This document shows positions 1 to 9,740 of a stretch of DNA of 64,000 nt, one piece after another. The first letter of the stretch is position 1; every line of letters starts with the position of its first letter. The notes under the pieces are model-generated. The model worked only from the letters and a program-made list of their open reading frames with translations, ran no database searches and was not told the DNA's origin. The stretch is from Gammaproteobacteria bacterium (GTDB lineage Bacteria; Pseudomonadota; Gammaproteobacteria; Acidiferrobacterales; Sulfurifustaceae). The position numbers were made by a program, and so were the translations under genes. The stretch is taken from NCBI GenBank assembly GCA_029863005.1, contig JAOTWF010000002.1:17545-81544 (forward strand). Reading direction: 5' to 3'.

Positions 1-69
1 AAAACCAAAAAGGTGTCAAAAAAATCCAAACGCAGAGCAGGGAAGAAGTCAAAAGCTAAGCGCCGCTAA
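1..69 (+). CDS. C-terminal end of a lysine/arginine-rich protein (partial)
   Basis: Frame 1 is open from the first base of the window to a TAA at 67-69 and encodes an extremely basic tail (KTKKVSKKSKRRAGKKSKAKRR). Such tails occur in histone H1-like, HU-like and other nucleic-acid-binding proteins, but only 22 residues are visible, so no family can be assigned. It would end convergently with the malQ-treY gene. It could be chance, though the composition and clean stop argue for a real C-terminus. Confidence 0.45.
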   Translation, partial: KTKKVSKKSKRRAGKKSKAKRR

Positions 70-320
70 GCGATATTATACAGGTGTTCCTTCTGATGAA
101 GAGAGGAGTAGATGCATGGGTGGTAATCTATTCATTTTATTATTTTACATAATATACATTATACGAATAATGTGAAACCATGGACTTTCATTCATGACTG
201 CCAAAGTCTAAGACACTTACAAAAAGCCCACCTTACCCATAAACTCTTAAGGCAATACCGCCAGAATTTGAAAGGTATTATTCTTAGATAGAACTCTAAA
301 TGAATCTATAAACTATTTGT
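70..320. other. AT-rich intergenic stretch between convergent genes
   Basis: No gene is seen in these 251 bases. The stretch is clearly more AT-rich than the coding DNA around it. It holds a perfect 7-bp hairpin, ACATTAT-acga-ATAATGT, at 156-173. On the minus strand a weak CCTTA/TAAGG stem (231-252) lies a few bases before a run of five T residues (221-225), so it may serve as a poor intrinsic terminator for the treZ/malQ-treY operon. Confidence 0.4.
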
Positions 321-3300
321 TTATTTGGATATATTTTTTGGTGCTAAAAGGGCTACGGGAAAATATGAGAGCAGTGAACTTACGGTAAAGAATAATTTCC
401 CTTCCCGCTTAACTGTCTCCACTGGTTCCCCGGTAAGTACATTGATATAGCCGTGCCCGATCTGAGGAGCCTCTATCCGGGTATCCTTCCAGATGGCCGG
501 GCCCAAGGGAGCTGAATGGTTATCTGTGATCAAGCGTGTCAACAAGCGCGGGACGATCACATTTATGGCCTGATCGTTGTGTATGCGGGAAAAAGCGCAT
601 AAATGGTCGATTTTTTCGCCTTCGGGGCTTAATGGCAGGTAATCCCCCTCGGTAAACCATTGGGGATGGTGACGACGCAGCATTAATACCCGCCATATCA
701 GATAAAGCTTGGCGCGCCCGTCCTCCATGGTTTTCAGCAAAGCGTGGACCTGTTCGGGGCGTTTTTCCACGTTAGTCTGTGCCACGGAGATAACCTCATC
801 CAACAGGCGTTGCCGGGTGAAATGGTCCACCGGCCGGCGGTTGTCCGGATCAACCAGGCTCAAATCGAACAATTCACAGCCTTGATAGATATCCGGCACG
901 CCGGGCGAAGTGAGCTTCAGCAGGGTCTGGCTTAACCCATTGAGGTAGCCCAGCGGAGCGATGCGGTGCACGAGAGTCTGAAAATCGTCCAGGAATAGGT
1001 TGCGTTCGAGCGAGTTCAGCAGCCCTTTCACGAAGTCGCATACGCCCTCCTCGTACTCCTTATTCGGGTTGATCCAGCTGGTGTGGGCCTTGGCCTCGCG
1101 GATCGCCTTGAGCATGTAAGCCTCGATACGTTCACGCACGGATTCGAGCTGCGTTGCATTGACCTGACCCGGCGGCCACATGCCCAATAACGTCTGATAG
1201 AACAGGTATTCATCATTTTGACTTGGCGCCCAGCCGGTGGAGAGCCGACGCTTTTTGCTGCGATTGATGCGACTCCAGCGCGCCAGGTGCTCGCGCCATT
1301 CTCCCGGAATCTCTGAAAGTACATTCAGACGGGCACGCACATCCTCGCTGCGTTTGGTATCGTGCGTGGAGGTGCTCAACATCGCATTCGGCCAGCGGCG
1401 CTGGCGTTCCTGGTTGGCATGGTGAAAGGCCGCGGGGGATACGGCGAATCGGCGCAGATCGGCGCCGACCTCATTCAGCGAGACCAGGCGGTTGTAACGG
1501 TAGAACAGCGTGTCCTCCATTCCCTTGGCCATTACCGGCGAGGTGAACTGTTGAAAGCGCATGGTGAACTCCACCACCGCCCTTTTATACCGCTCGCTGC
1601 GCCCTTCCAGATCCTCCAGTAACAGGATGCGGCGTATGAAGTCAAAGATCGAGACATCGGCCGCCGTGCTGCGGCGTTTTGCAGCCGCGATCGCCCAATC
1701 GACATAACGCCGGTCCTCATCTGTGACGCTCTCGCTCGTGACATAAGTTCGGTAAACCGGAAAGCAGGCGACGACCTCGAACAAGGCGGCACGCTGTGCT
1801 GTGTGCGTAAAGTCGCGTGTGTGCCGGTCGGATTCCGAGATGCGATCGAGATAGTTGGCGAGCACGTGCAGCTCGCTTGAGAGTGCGGTACGCATGACGA
1901 GTTTTTTACACTCATATAGTTGGTCATCGAGGTCCGGCTGATTGCCTGCAAAACGACGATAAATGCGATCCATCTCGCGTTCAGACGGTCCGTAGACAAA
2001 CAATCCGTTCACCAGGTTAGTGAATTCATAACCGGTCGTGCCGTGTACCCGCCAGTTGTCCGGTAGCCGTTCGTGGCTGGCGAGAATTTTTTCGGCCACC
2101 ACGAAAAGCGCCGGTTTTGTCTCTGCACGAGAAGCGCTGGCTATTTCTGCGGACGGGGCATTCCCTGACAATGCCAGAAGCCGTTGTTCCAGACGTTCAT
2201 AGTATTGCGCGGGATCGTACAGCCCATCGGGATGGTCGATGCGCAAGCCATCAACCTGACCACGACTAATCATCTCGAAGATTAAGCGATGGGTGGCATC
2301 GAAGACCTCCAGGTTTTCCGTGCGCAGCCCGGCCAGATCATTAATATCAAAAAACCGACGATAATTAATTTCATCGCTCGCTACCCGCCAGTAAGAAAGC
2401 CGAAAGGCCTGAGCCTCCAGCAATTCATGCAATAAATCAAAGCGGGTGGCTTCCGTACCGGCACCATTGAACGTTGCCACGTTTTCCTCGACGAATTGGC
2501 GAATATCCGAATGATCACGTATGAGTTGTGCGAGTCGGCGCTTATGCGCCTCTTTGTCTCGACGCCGTTCCTTGATCCGTGTCTCATAGGTTTGTGAGCG
2601 CTGCGGCAGATTGCGCAGCGCTGTAACCAAGCTCTCGTAATCAGACAACAGGGGGTGCTCGGGGCCGAGTTTCTGTTCCAGGCGCATGTGATCGTGATGC
2701 AGGATCAACGGGAAGGTGTGCGGGTCAATGGGGAGGCGATGCTGGAAATAGCGCACGGCAAACGCTCCCTGCTCCGCTTCGAACACCAGCTTGAGTTCGC
2801 CACTTTCTAACAATTTGCCGTAATGATCGCCAAGTACCGGACACAATACCTTACCTCGCAGATCTTCCTTCGGTGGCTGCCAGTCGATATCGAAAAAATC
2901 AGCATAGGCAGACGATTGACCGTTTTCCAGGACGTCCATCCACCAGTGGTTGTCATCACCCCCCACGCCCATATGGTTTGGAACGATGTCGAGTACCTGC
3001 CCCATCCCATGTTCATGCAGTGCTTGCACGAAGCGATCAAAATCCTCGGGGCTGCCGACCTCCGGATTGAGAGAGTTATGATCGACGATGTCGTAGCCAT
3101 GCTGACTTCCCGCGCGCGCCTTGAGATACGGCGAGGCATAACAATGACTGATGCCAAGACGGTGCAGGTAGGGAACGATGGCGGCCGCTTGGATGAAGGT
3201 GAAGTCGCGGTGGAACTGCAGGCGGTAGGTGGCGGTTAGGGCGGTCGCAGCCGGGCGCTGCCTGGCAGGAGCCGGAGCCGGTGAGCGATGCGCGCGCAAT

Positions 3301-5471
3301 AATGCCGTGAGTTCGCGCCAGCGAGCATCTTTCGGTAAATCCTCGATGTCGAGCATGATCCGGTATCGCCAGTTGGGTCGTTCGGTCGAGGTACCCGGTA
3401 AATTGACCTGGCGCCGCTGTCCCAGCACGTCCTCGAGCTGAACCAGCATGATTTTCGACGGGGCGTGGGCGAGATAATCGTGAATCGCGCACGCCAGTTT
3501 CGGCGTCATCTCCGGGCTCGAAACCGGATGTACGGTAAGACCAGCTGGCAGCAGTTTTTCGCGATCCAGTGCCAGCAGCAGACGTGCGCGATCTTCGGCG
3601 CGCGCGATCACCTGTCGGTTCCGGTCTGCCTCGGATGGATAATGATTGAGCGCCGCGCGTTCCACCAAGTCATCACCATGCCAAAAACCGGCCAAGGTCG
3701 GCAGATCATGAGTGCTGATGGCCACCAGGGCTTGTGCCGGGTAGGTTACCGGCAACCGGAAGTCCCCCTTTTCATCTTTCTCAAAATACAGCAAACGGTA
3801 GGAAAGCACGCCGAGTGCCGCCAGCTTGGTGCGCACCTCTTCCGGAACGGTGCCCAGATCCTCGCCCACCACGAGACAGTTATTACGCTGGCTTTCGAGG
3901 GCGAGAATGCCCAGCAGATCATCGAAAGGATATTGCACATAGGTACCATCAGCCGGTCCACCCTCCTCCGGCACCCAGAACAAGCGCATGAGCCCCATGA
4001 CATGATCGATGCGCAGAGCCCCACTGTTGCGCATGTTCGCGCGGAGAGTGGCGATGTAAGGCGCGTAGGCAGATTCTCGCAATTCGTCCGGATTCCACGG
4101 TGGCAACCCCCAATTTTGTCCGTTAAGGTTGTAATCATCTGGCGGTGCGCCGATGCTCACGCGTGCCACGTAAAGCAATTGGTTCGCCCAGGCCTCGGCG
4201 CCGGCACGGTCCACACTGATCGCGAGATCCTGGTAAAGGCCCACACCCAGTCGCAACTCCATCGAGCGCCGGCCACAGGCGGCCAATTGTTCGTCGGCCT
4301 GCCATTGCAGGAATTGATAGAACTCGACGCGGTCCCGGTGCTCTTCGGCAAATTGTTTGACTTGAAGTGAACGCGGGTCTCGGTACGGCTCGGGCCATAC
4401 CGGCCAGCCCCAGATTGATGGATCCTGTGAATGAAATTTTTCCTGCAAGGCCTCGTACAATGCATGCCGGTGCAGCGCCTCGCCCTCGCGCTCGCAAAAG
4501 GCTGTGAAGGCACGGGCACGTTCCGTGCGACGTGCGGCATGCTGCGTGCGAAAATGTTCGAAAACCTCCTCCAGGACCGGCCACTTCATGGCCGCGACTC
4601 CGGGATAATCAACCAGTTCCGCCGCGCGCAGGGCCTGCAATCGCGCCTGGAAATCCGAGGCGGTAACTTTCCGCCGAGCCGGCTCGCACTCGGCGTACTC
4701 GGGAATCGCTTCGACATCTATATACAGAATGTTCAGGAACAACCGGCTCGAAGGACTGTAGGGACTGGCATGTGGCGGATTGTGGGGAAACAGCGCGTGC
4801 AGCGGATTAAGCCCGATAACGTTGGCGCCGTTGGCGCCACATTCCTCGACGAGTCGGTATAAATCGGTGAAGTCGCCAATTCCCCAGTTGCGCCGCGAAC
4901 GTACAGCGTACAGTTGCACCGCCGGTCCCCAGACTTTCCCATCGCCGCAAAGTGCGGGTGGCTGGAAACAGGCGTTGGGCGCCGCGATGAGCAACATGCT
5001 TGCGGTTTTTTCCCCGTGCCTCGCCTCGAAGCGGTGATAACCGGATGGCAGCGATTCCGTTAGTGTCAAACGGTATCGGGCGATGGCCGTGCCGTCGACG
5101 ACATGCTCTTCCTGGTTTACCAGATCAGTTGGCTGAATTTTTCCCTGCACCATGCCTCCATCTTCGAGGTGCAATGTCCATTCAAATGCTGTACCGGACT
5201 GAGCCCGTGGCAGCATGATGTCGACACTCCACGATGTTGCCGCCGCACGCACCACCTGGCCCGGTGGCAGCAGACGTTGCCAAGCGCGTCGATCAAGCGC
5301 CGCCAGCGCCTCCTGCCGGTGCGCCTCATCTTCAGCGTGGATGCCGAGAGCCATGAGCAAGGCGCTCGCTGATTCCGGGGAGACAGTGTGTGTTTTGCCC
5401 CAGATATCGATGTAGGCAGTATCGATGCCAAAATCACGACAAAGACGTTCGAGCGTTTCCGGATCGTTCAT
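321..5471 (-). CDS. malQ-treY: Fused 4-alpha-glucanotransferase / malto-oligosyltrehalose synthase
   Basis: This 1716-residue protein joins two glycoside hydrolase clan enzymes. Residues about 1-725 are MalQ (GH77, amylomaltase). Its nucleophile region RIDHVMG lies near 489, the acid/base VGEDLGT near 535 and STHDLPT near 587. A Pro/Ala-rich linker (PAPAPARQRPAAT) lies near 730-747. Residues about 748-1716 are TreY (GH13), with DIVPNHM, GLRIDHPDG near 1075, VVAEKIL near 1124 and STHDTKRSED near 1370. MalQ disproportionates maltodextrins. TreY converts the reducing end to a trehalosyl unit, which TreZ, encoded just upstream, releases. The ATG overlaps the treZ stop in an ATGA. Both halves look complete, so I infer a working bifunctional enzyme in the cytoplasm. 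Confidence 0.95.
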   Translation of the reverse strand: MNDPETLERLCRDFGIDTAYIDIWGKTHTVSPESASALLMALGIHAEDEAHRQEALAALDRRAWQRLLPPGQVVRAAATSWSVDIMLPRAQSGTAFEWTLHLEDGGMVQGKIQPTDLVNQEEHVVDGTAIARYRLTLTESLPSGYHRFEARHGEKTASMLLIAAPNACFQPPALCGDGKVWGPAVQLYAVRSRRNWGIGDFTDLYRLVEECGANGANVIGLNPLHALFPHNPPHASPYSPSSRLFLNILYIDVEAIPEYAECEPARRKVTASDFQARLQALRAAELVDYPGVAAMKWPVLEEVFEHFRTQHAARRTERARAFTAFCEREGEALHRHALYEALQEKFHSQDPSIWGWPVWPEPYRDPRSLQVKQFAEEHRDRVEFYQFLQWQADEQLAACGRRSMELRLGVGLYQDLAISVDRAGAEAWANQLLYVARVSIGAPPDDYNLNGQNWGLPPWNPDELRESAYAPYIATLRANMRNSGALRIDHVMGLMRLFWVPEEGGPADGTYVQYPFDDLLGILALESQRNNCLVVGEDLGTVPEEVRTKLAALGVLSYRLLYFEKDEKGDFRLPVTYPAQALVAISTHDLPTLAGFWHGDDLVERAALNHYPSEADRNRQVIARAEDRARLLLALDREKLLPAGLTVHPVSSPEMTPKLACAIHDYLAHAPSKIMLVQLEDVLGQRRQVNLPGTSTERPNWRYRIMLDIEDLPKDARWRELTALLRAHRSPAPAPARQRPAATALTATYRLQFHRDFTFIQAAAIVPYLHRLGISHCYASPYLKARAGSQHGYDIVDHNSLNPEVGSPEDFDRFVQALHEHGMGQVLDIVPNHMGVGGDDNHWWMDVLENGQSSAYADFFDIDWQPPKEDLRGKVLCPVLGDHYGKLLESGELKLVFEAEQGAFAVRYFQHRLPIDPHTFPLILHHDHMRLEQKLGPEHPLLSDYESLVTALRNLPQRSQTYETRIKERRRDKEAHKRRLAQLIRDHSDIRQFVEENVATFNGAGTEATRFDLLHELLEAQAFRLSYWRVASDEINYRRFFDINDLAGLRTENLEVFDATHRLIFEMISRGQVDGLRIDHPDGLYDPAQYYERLEQRLLALSGNAPSAEIASASRAETKPALFVVAEKILASHERLPDNWRVHGTTGYEFTNLVNGLFVYGPSEREMDRIYRRFAGNQPDLDDQLYECKKLVMRTALSSELHVLANYLDRISESDRHTRDFTHTAQRAALFEVVACFPVYRTYVTSESVTDEDRRYVDWAIAAAKRRSTAADVSIFDFIRRILLLEDLEGRSERYKRAVVEFTMRFQQFTSPVMAKGMEDTLFYRYNRLVSLNEVGADLRRFAVSPAAFHHANQERQRRWPNAMLSTSTHDTKRSEDVRARLNVLSEIPGEWREHLARWSRINRSKKRRLSTGWAPSQNDEYLFYQTLLGMWPPGQVNATQLESVRERIEAYMLKAIREAKAHTSWINPNKEYEEGVCDFVKGLLNSLERNLFLDDFQTLVHRIAPLGYLNGLSQTLLKLTSPGVPDIYQGCELFDLSLVDPDNRRPVDHFTRQRLLDEVISVAQTNVEKRPEQVHALLKTMEDGRAKLYLIWRVLMLRRHHPQWFTEGDYLPLSPEGEKIDHLCAFSRIHNDQAINVIVPRLLTRLITDNHSAPLGPAIWKDTRIEAPQIGHGYINVLTGEPVETVKREGKLFFTVSSLLSYFPVALLAPKNISK

Positions 5472-7318
5472 GCCCGACCTCCCCTACCGGCATCCAGGAA
5501 CCACCATACCGACCATGGAGGCAAGGTATTATCAAAGTCGGTCGTTGTTCCGGATGGCAGATGATATAGCACTCTTTCGCCCGGCCGGGCGACATCTGTG
5601 ATCGTTTGTTCTCCCATGTTGGCCAACAGGGTCAGCATGGTGCCGTCCGCCAGCTGCCAGTGGGCGCGCAAGCCGCGGTCGTCGAGCGTTTCATATTCAG
5701 CGTTTCTGGCCGGCAGGTTGCGCAACCACGGGACGATTTCGCGCGCGCGCAGGCCTAGCAATTCCCGGTGGAATCGAAACCAAGTCTGTGCCGTTTCGGT
5801 CCGTAAGCTTTCTCGATCAAGACGGGTGCGCAGAAAGGTCTTTTCGTCATTGGGGTCTGGAATGCGAGCACGTGCGTTTTCGTCGCTGAATTCGGGGAAG
5901 CGCGCGAACTCATTACGCCTTCCTTCCGTCACTGCGGTGGCCAGCTCGGGTCCGAAATCACAGAAAAAAAGAAACGGTTGCGACGCTCCCCACTCTTGTC
6001 CCATGAACAGCAATGGTGGCGAAGGCGCCAGCAACAGGATTGCCGTGGCCGCGCGCACTGCGTCTTCCGGCGCAATTCGGGTAATACGCTCGCCCATGGC
6101 GCGGTTGCCGATTTGGTCGTGATTCTGCAAGAAAGACACAAACGCCGTTGCCGGCAGATGGCGCGAAGTTTCTCCGCGACGCGCACCGTGACGGTAACGC
6201 GAAAGATCATCCTGGTAGGCGAAACCCTCGGTAAGACATCGACCCAGATGGTGCACCGGATGGTCGGCAAAATCTTCGTAATATCCACCCTGCTCGCCGG
6301 TAGTCAGCACATGAAGCGCGTGATGGATGTCATCGTTCCACTGGGCGACGTACCAGCGCGGGTGATGAGCAACATCCCTCTCGAGATAACGCGCGGCGTT
6401 GTGTTCGTTTTCGAGCACCAGATGCACTTGGCGTGTAGCGCCCGGTCCGGTCAGTATGGCTCGTGCAATGTCCTGTAGAATATCAGGCTGGGAATCGTCG
6501 ATGATGGCATGCACCGCGTCCAGCCGCAGGCCATCGACGTGATACTCCTCGATCCAGTAAAGCGCATTGTGGATGAAAAAATCACGCACCGGAGCGCTGT
6601 CCGGTCCGTCAAAATTGATGGCAGCGCCCCACGGGGTGTGATGCCGGTCTGTAAAAAAGGCCGGGGCGTACAGATGCAGGAAATTACCATCCGGCCCGAA
6701 ATGGTTGTAAACCACGTCGAGAAACACCATGAGCCCGCGCGCATGGGCGCTTTGGACCAGGTCTTTGAGTTCTTCCGGCGTACCGTAAATGCTGTCCGGC
6801 GCGAACGGCAGCACACCGTCATATCCCCAGTTGCGCCGGCCGGGAAAATCTGAAAGCGGCATCAACTCGATGGCCGTGATGCCCAGATCGACCAGTTCAT
6901 CAAGGCGCTGTTTCACGCCGGCATACGTGCCAGCTTCCGTGAATGTGCCGACGTGCAATTCATAGATCACGGCTTCTTCCCAGGGACGTCCGTGCCATGA
7001 CGCATCTTTCCATTCCCATGCCTCGGGATCGACCGCCTGGGTGGGTCCGTGCACATCCTGTGGCTGGAAGCGCGACACCGGATCGGGAACACGTTGACCG
7101 CCGTCGATGCGATAGCGGTACAGTGTTCCTTGTCTGGCGCGATCCGTGGTAATGCTGAACCAACCGTCTGCTTCCTTCTTCAGTGGCAACAAGGTTTCCT
7201 TGGATGAATCATCCAGGCACAAATCTACGGTGTGAGCGCCTGGCGCCCACAATCGGAAACGCCAGGTCCCGTCCGATTGGGGTTCGGCGCCAAAAGGCAT
7301 GGAATGTCGTCGCTTCAC
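5468..7318 (-). CDS. treZ: Malto-oligosyltrehalose trehalohydrolase
   Basis: TreZ (GH13) cleaves the maltooligosyl-trehalose made by TreY and releases free trehalose. An N-terminal carbohydrate-binding region of the CBM48 type (WRFRLWAPGAHTVDLCLDD) precedes the catalytic barrel. The barrel has GLRLDAVHAI near residue 264, LVLENEHN near 302 and QNHDQIGNRAMGERI near 402, the TreZ forms of the GH13 motifs. The length of 616 residues is normal. The chosen GTG start overlaps the tal stop as GTGA. An in-frame ATG six codons on is the alternative. Its place between tal and malQ-treY puts the TreYZ pair in one transcript. Confidence 0.95.
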   Translation of the reverse strand: MKRRHSMPFGAEPQSDGTWRFRLWAPGAHTVDLCLDDSSKETLLPLKKEADGWFSITTDRARQGTLYRYRIDGGQRVPDPVSRFQPQDVHGPTQAVDPEAWEWKDASWHGRPWEEAVIYELHVGTFTEAGTYAGVKQRLDELVDLGITAIELMPLSDFPGRRNWGYDGVLPFAPDSIYGTPEELKDLVQSAHARGLMVFLDVVYNHFGPDGNFLHLYAPAFFTDRHHTPWGAAINFDGPDSAPVRDFFIHNALYWIEEYHVDGLRLDAVHAIIDDSQPDILQDIARAILTGPGATRQVHLVLENEHNAARYLERDVAHHPRWYVAQWNDDIHHALHVLTTGEQGGYYEDFADHPVHHLGRCLTEGFAYQDDLSRYRHGARRGETSRHLPATAFVSFLQNHDQIGNRAMGERITRIAPEDAVRAATAILLLAPSPPLLFMGQEWGASQPFLFFCDFGPELATAVTEGRRNEFARFPEFSDENARARIPDPNDEKTFLRTRLDRESLRTETAQTWFRFHRELLGLRAREIVPWLRNLPARNAEYETLDDRGLRAHWQLADGTMLTLLANMGEQTITDVARPGERVLYHLPSGTTTDFDNTLPPWSVWWFLDAGRGGRA

Positions 7319-8439
7319 ACAGGCTCCGTGGTATGTTTCTCTCGCCGTTGTTCGAGTGCGGCCTGGAGCTTGTCGAACGGCTCGATGAATTTTTTTACTC
7401 CCTCATCTTCCAGTTGCTGTGCCACGGTTTCAAGGTCAATGCCATGTCTGGCCAAACCGGCGATGGCATCGTCGGACTGTTTGAGTTCCTGCTCCAGACG
7501 CAATGCCGGATTGCCATGCTTGCGGTAGGCATTCAGCGTTTCCGGAGGCAGGGTATTGACCGTATCGGGCCCGATCAGGGGCTCAACGTATTTTACGTCG
7601 CTGTAAGTCGGATCCTTGGTGCCAGTACTGGCCCACAACAGCCGCTGCGACTGTGCGCCTTGCCCGGCGAGCCGGTGCCAGCGCTCCGACTTTTCCATCT
7701 CATTCCAGATCTGGTAGGCACGGCGTGCATATGAAATTGCTGCCGTGCCGCGTAGAACAGAAACAGATTTATCCTTGTTGCCGATCGCATCGAGGCGCTT
7801 GTCCACCAGCACATCGATACGGCTGAGGAAAAAGCTCGCCACCGAGGCCACCGAGGACAATGGTATTCCCGCCTTCACGCGATCTTCCAGACCACTTAGC
7901 CAGACATCCAACACTTCACGATAGCGTGCCAGTCCGAACAACAATGTCACATTGACATTAACGCCCTTGGCGATGAGTTGCCTTACCGCCGGCAGCCCTT
8001 CCCGGGTGCCGGGGACTTTGATCATGATATTGGGCCGGTGCAGCCGTTCCCACAGTCGCACCGCTTCCTTCACGGTCTTGGCCGTGTCGTAGGCCAGGTG
8101 CGGCGAGACCTCGATGCTCACATAGCCATCGCGCCCCTTGCTGCTTTCATATACCGGCAGAAACAGGTCGGCCGCGTGCCCGATGTCTTCAAATACGATA
8201 GTTTCATACATTTCCGTGGCATTCTGGGCGCTGAGCGCCAGCCGGGCGATTTCCGCGTCGTAATCCTCGTGGCCGGTGATGGCCTTTTCAAAAATGGCCG
8301 GATTCGACGTTATGCCCGCCAATCCGTCACGCTTGATCAAGTGTGCCAGTTCTCCGCTTTCGAACATTCCACGCTCAATGTAGTCGAGCCAGATGCTCTG
8401 GCCCAGGGACCTGATGCGCAATAAGGGGTTGGTAGTCAT
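7315..8439 (-). CDS. tal: Transaldolase
   Basis: Transaldolase transfers dihydroxyacetone units between sugar phosphates in the non-oxidative pentose phosphate pathway. The N-terminal motif GITSNPAIFEKAI and the Schiff-base lysine in NIMIKVPGT (near residue 141) are present, and 374 residues fits the longer transaldolase class. The start is supported by GAGGA seven bases upstream. In this operon it would connect fructose-6-phosphate with the pentose phosphates that phosphoketolase (xfp, three genes upstream) also uses, so it probably serves sugar-phosphate balancing while storage glucan is mobilised. Confidence 0.95.
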   Translation of the reverse strand: MTTNPLLRIRSLGQSIWLDYIERGMFESGELAHLIKRDGLAGITSNPAIFEKAITGHEDYDAEIARLALSAQNATEMYETIVFEDIGHAADLFLPVYESSKGRDGYVSIEVSPHLAYDTAKTVKEAVRLWERLHRPNIMIKVPGTREGLPAVRQLIAKGVNVNVTLLFGLARYREVLDVWLSGLEDRVKAGIPLSSVASVASFFLSRIDVLVDKRLDAIGNKDKSVSVLRGTAAISYARRAYQIWNEMEKSERWHRLAGQGAQSQRLLWASTGTKDPTYSDVKYVEPLIGPDTVNTLPPETLNAYRKHGNPALRLEQELKQSDDAIAGLARHGIDLETVAQQLEDEGVKKFIEPFDKLQAALEQRREKHTTEPV

Positions 8440-8460
8440 ACGATGTTCCTCATGGAAATG

Positions 8461-9729
8461 TCATGGCTTGCTCACGGTGACCGGCAGTCCCGAGGCAGAC
8501 AGGCGCTGTTGGTTCAAAGAGAATGTCGCTTCGAAGGCGCTGAACAGATCCAGATATTGCTCGATCAATCGGCTCATGAGAAACCGCTGGCGCACGGTTT
8601 CGCGCGCACGACGTCCGATTTCCCCCCGCCGCCCGGGATCCCGCAGCAGTTGTATAAGGCACTGCGCCGCCGTCTCTACGGAAGCAGCGAGGAAACCATT
8701 GATGCCTTCCTCGATCTGGTGGCGAATGCCGCCGCAATTACCCCCGACAACGGCGGCACCCTTCCACATCGCCTCCGTGACGGTAAGTCCGAATCCTTCA
8801 CGTAGCGATTTCTGCATCACCACGGCGGCACGTCGCTGTAGCGCATTTACCAGCGCGCTGTCCTCGGCGGTGAGAATGATGATGCGCTCCTCCTTTCGGG
8901 ACAGGAGAGATTCAAATACTTCTTGTCCTTCAGGATCATCGGTCGCCACGTTGCCCAGCAGCACCAAGGTGGCATCGACCTCCGTGCGTGCGAGATTAAA
9001 TGCCTGGATCACCCCTTCCGGATCCTTCCAGTGGTCAAAGCGCGACACCTGGACCACGATCGGCAGGTCATCGGGTATCCCATAGTGTTCGAGCCGGTCC
9101 TTGATCTCGGCGGCTCCCATCTCGGCGTTCTTGAGCGAGAACGGGTTGATGGCCGGCATGATCGACACCTGTGGCGGGGCGATGCGCTGCGCGTACTCGG
9201 GCAACGACAGGATTACCGCATCGTACTCATTAATGAAACCGCGCAGGTATTCCCAGATCTCGGGATTGGGCTGCGAGAGATCGATATGGCAGCGCCACAT
9301 CCAGGGACAGGTGCGACGGAAATGGCGAATGAGCGGCAGAGGCTGAGGATCGTGGATCACCACCACGTCGTAGCCCGTCAGGTCCATGCGCAACGCATTC
9401 TGGACCACAATTTCTTCGTAGACCTCTTTCTTCAGCTCCGTGAGGTTGATCTTCGCGCCCTGCAGGGCGTTATGGATTTTCTTGGTTACGTTAAAAAAGT
9501 CAGGGCTTCCCTGGATAAGGCGCCAGTCGGCCTTGATCCCGAGGCTGCGCGCGAGCAGCGTGGCCGATGACAGCATCTCGGCCACGCCGCCGCCATAGAA
9601 CGTCGAACTCAGGTGCAGCACACGCAGATCTCGCAGCCGGTGCGCTTTGTGCAGGATCCGCTCCAAGACCTCGTCGCCGATCAGCGGCGCGTAGTCCTCG
9701 ATGTTGACGTGCCAGGAGTGCTTTTTCAC
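8461..9729 (-). CDS. treT: Trehalose glycosyltransferring synthase (GT4)
   Basis: The protein is a GT-B fold glycosyltransferase family 4 enzyme of the TreT type, which makes trehalose from NDP-glucose and glucose. Its N-terminus (EDYAPLIGDEVLERI, then VLHLSSTFYGGGVAEML) is characteristic of TreT. The C-terminal E-x7-E donor site is EGFGLTVTEAMWKGAAVVGG near residue 350. The ORF track begins at an ATG at 9753 inside xfp with no ribosome site. I prefer the GTG at 9729, which has TGAGG nine bases upstream and matches the family N-terminus. This gives 422 residues and an 11-base gap after xfp. Reversibility is reported for some TreT enzymes, so direction in vivo is open. Confidence 0.88.
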   Translation of the reverse strand: MKKHSWHVNIEDYAPLIGDEVLERILHKAHRLRDLRVLHLSSTFYGGGVAEMLSSATLLARSLGIKADWRLIQGSPDFFNVTKKIHNALQGAKINLTELKKEVYEEIVVQNALRMDLTGYDVVVIHDPQPLPLIRHFRRTCPWMWRCHIDLSQPNPEIWEYLRGFINEYDAVILSLPEYAQRIAPPQVSIMPAINPFSLKNAEMGAAEIKDRLEHYGIPDDLPIVVQVSRFDHWKDPEGVIQAFNLARTEVDATLVLLGNVATDDPEGQEVFESLLSRKEERIIILTAEDSALVNALQRRAAVVMQKSLREGFGLTVTEAMWKGAAVVGGNCGGIRHQIEEGINGFLAASVETAAQCLIQLLRDPGRRGEIGRRARETVRQRFLMSRLIEQYLDLFSAFEATFSLNQQRLSASGLPVTVSKP

Positions 9730-9740
9730 GGCGCAACGCC

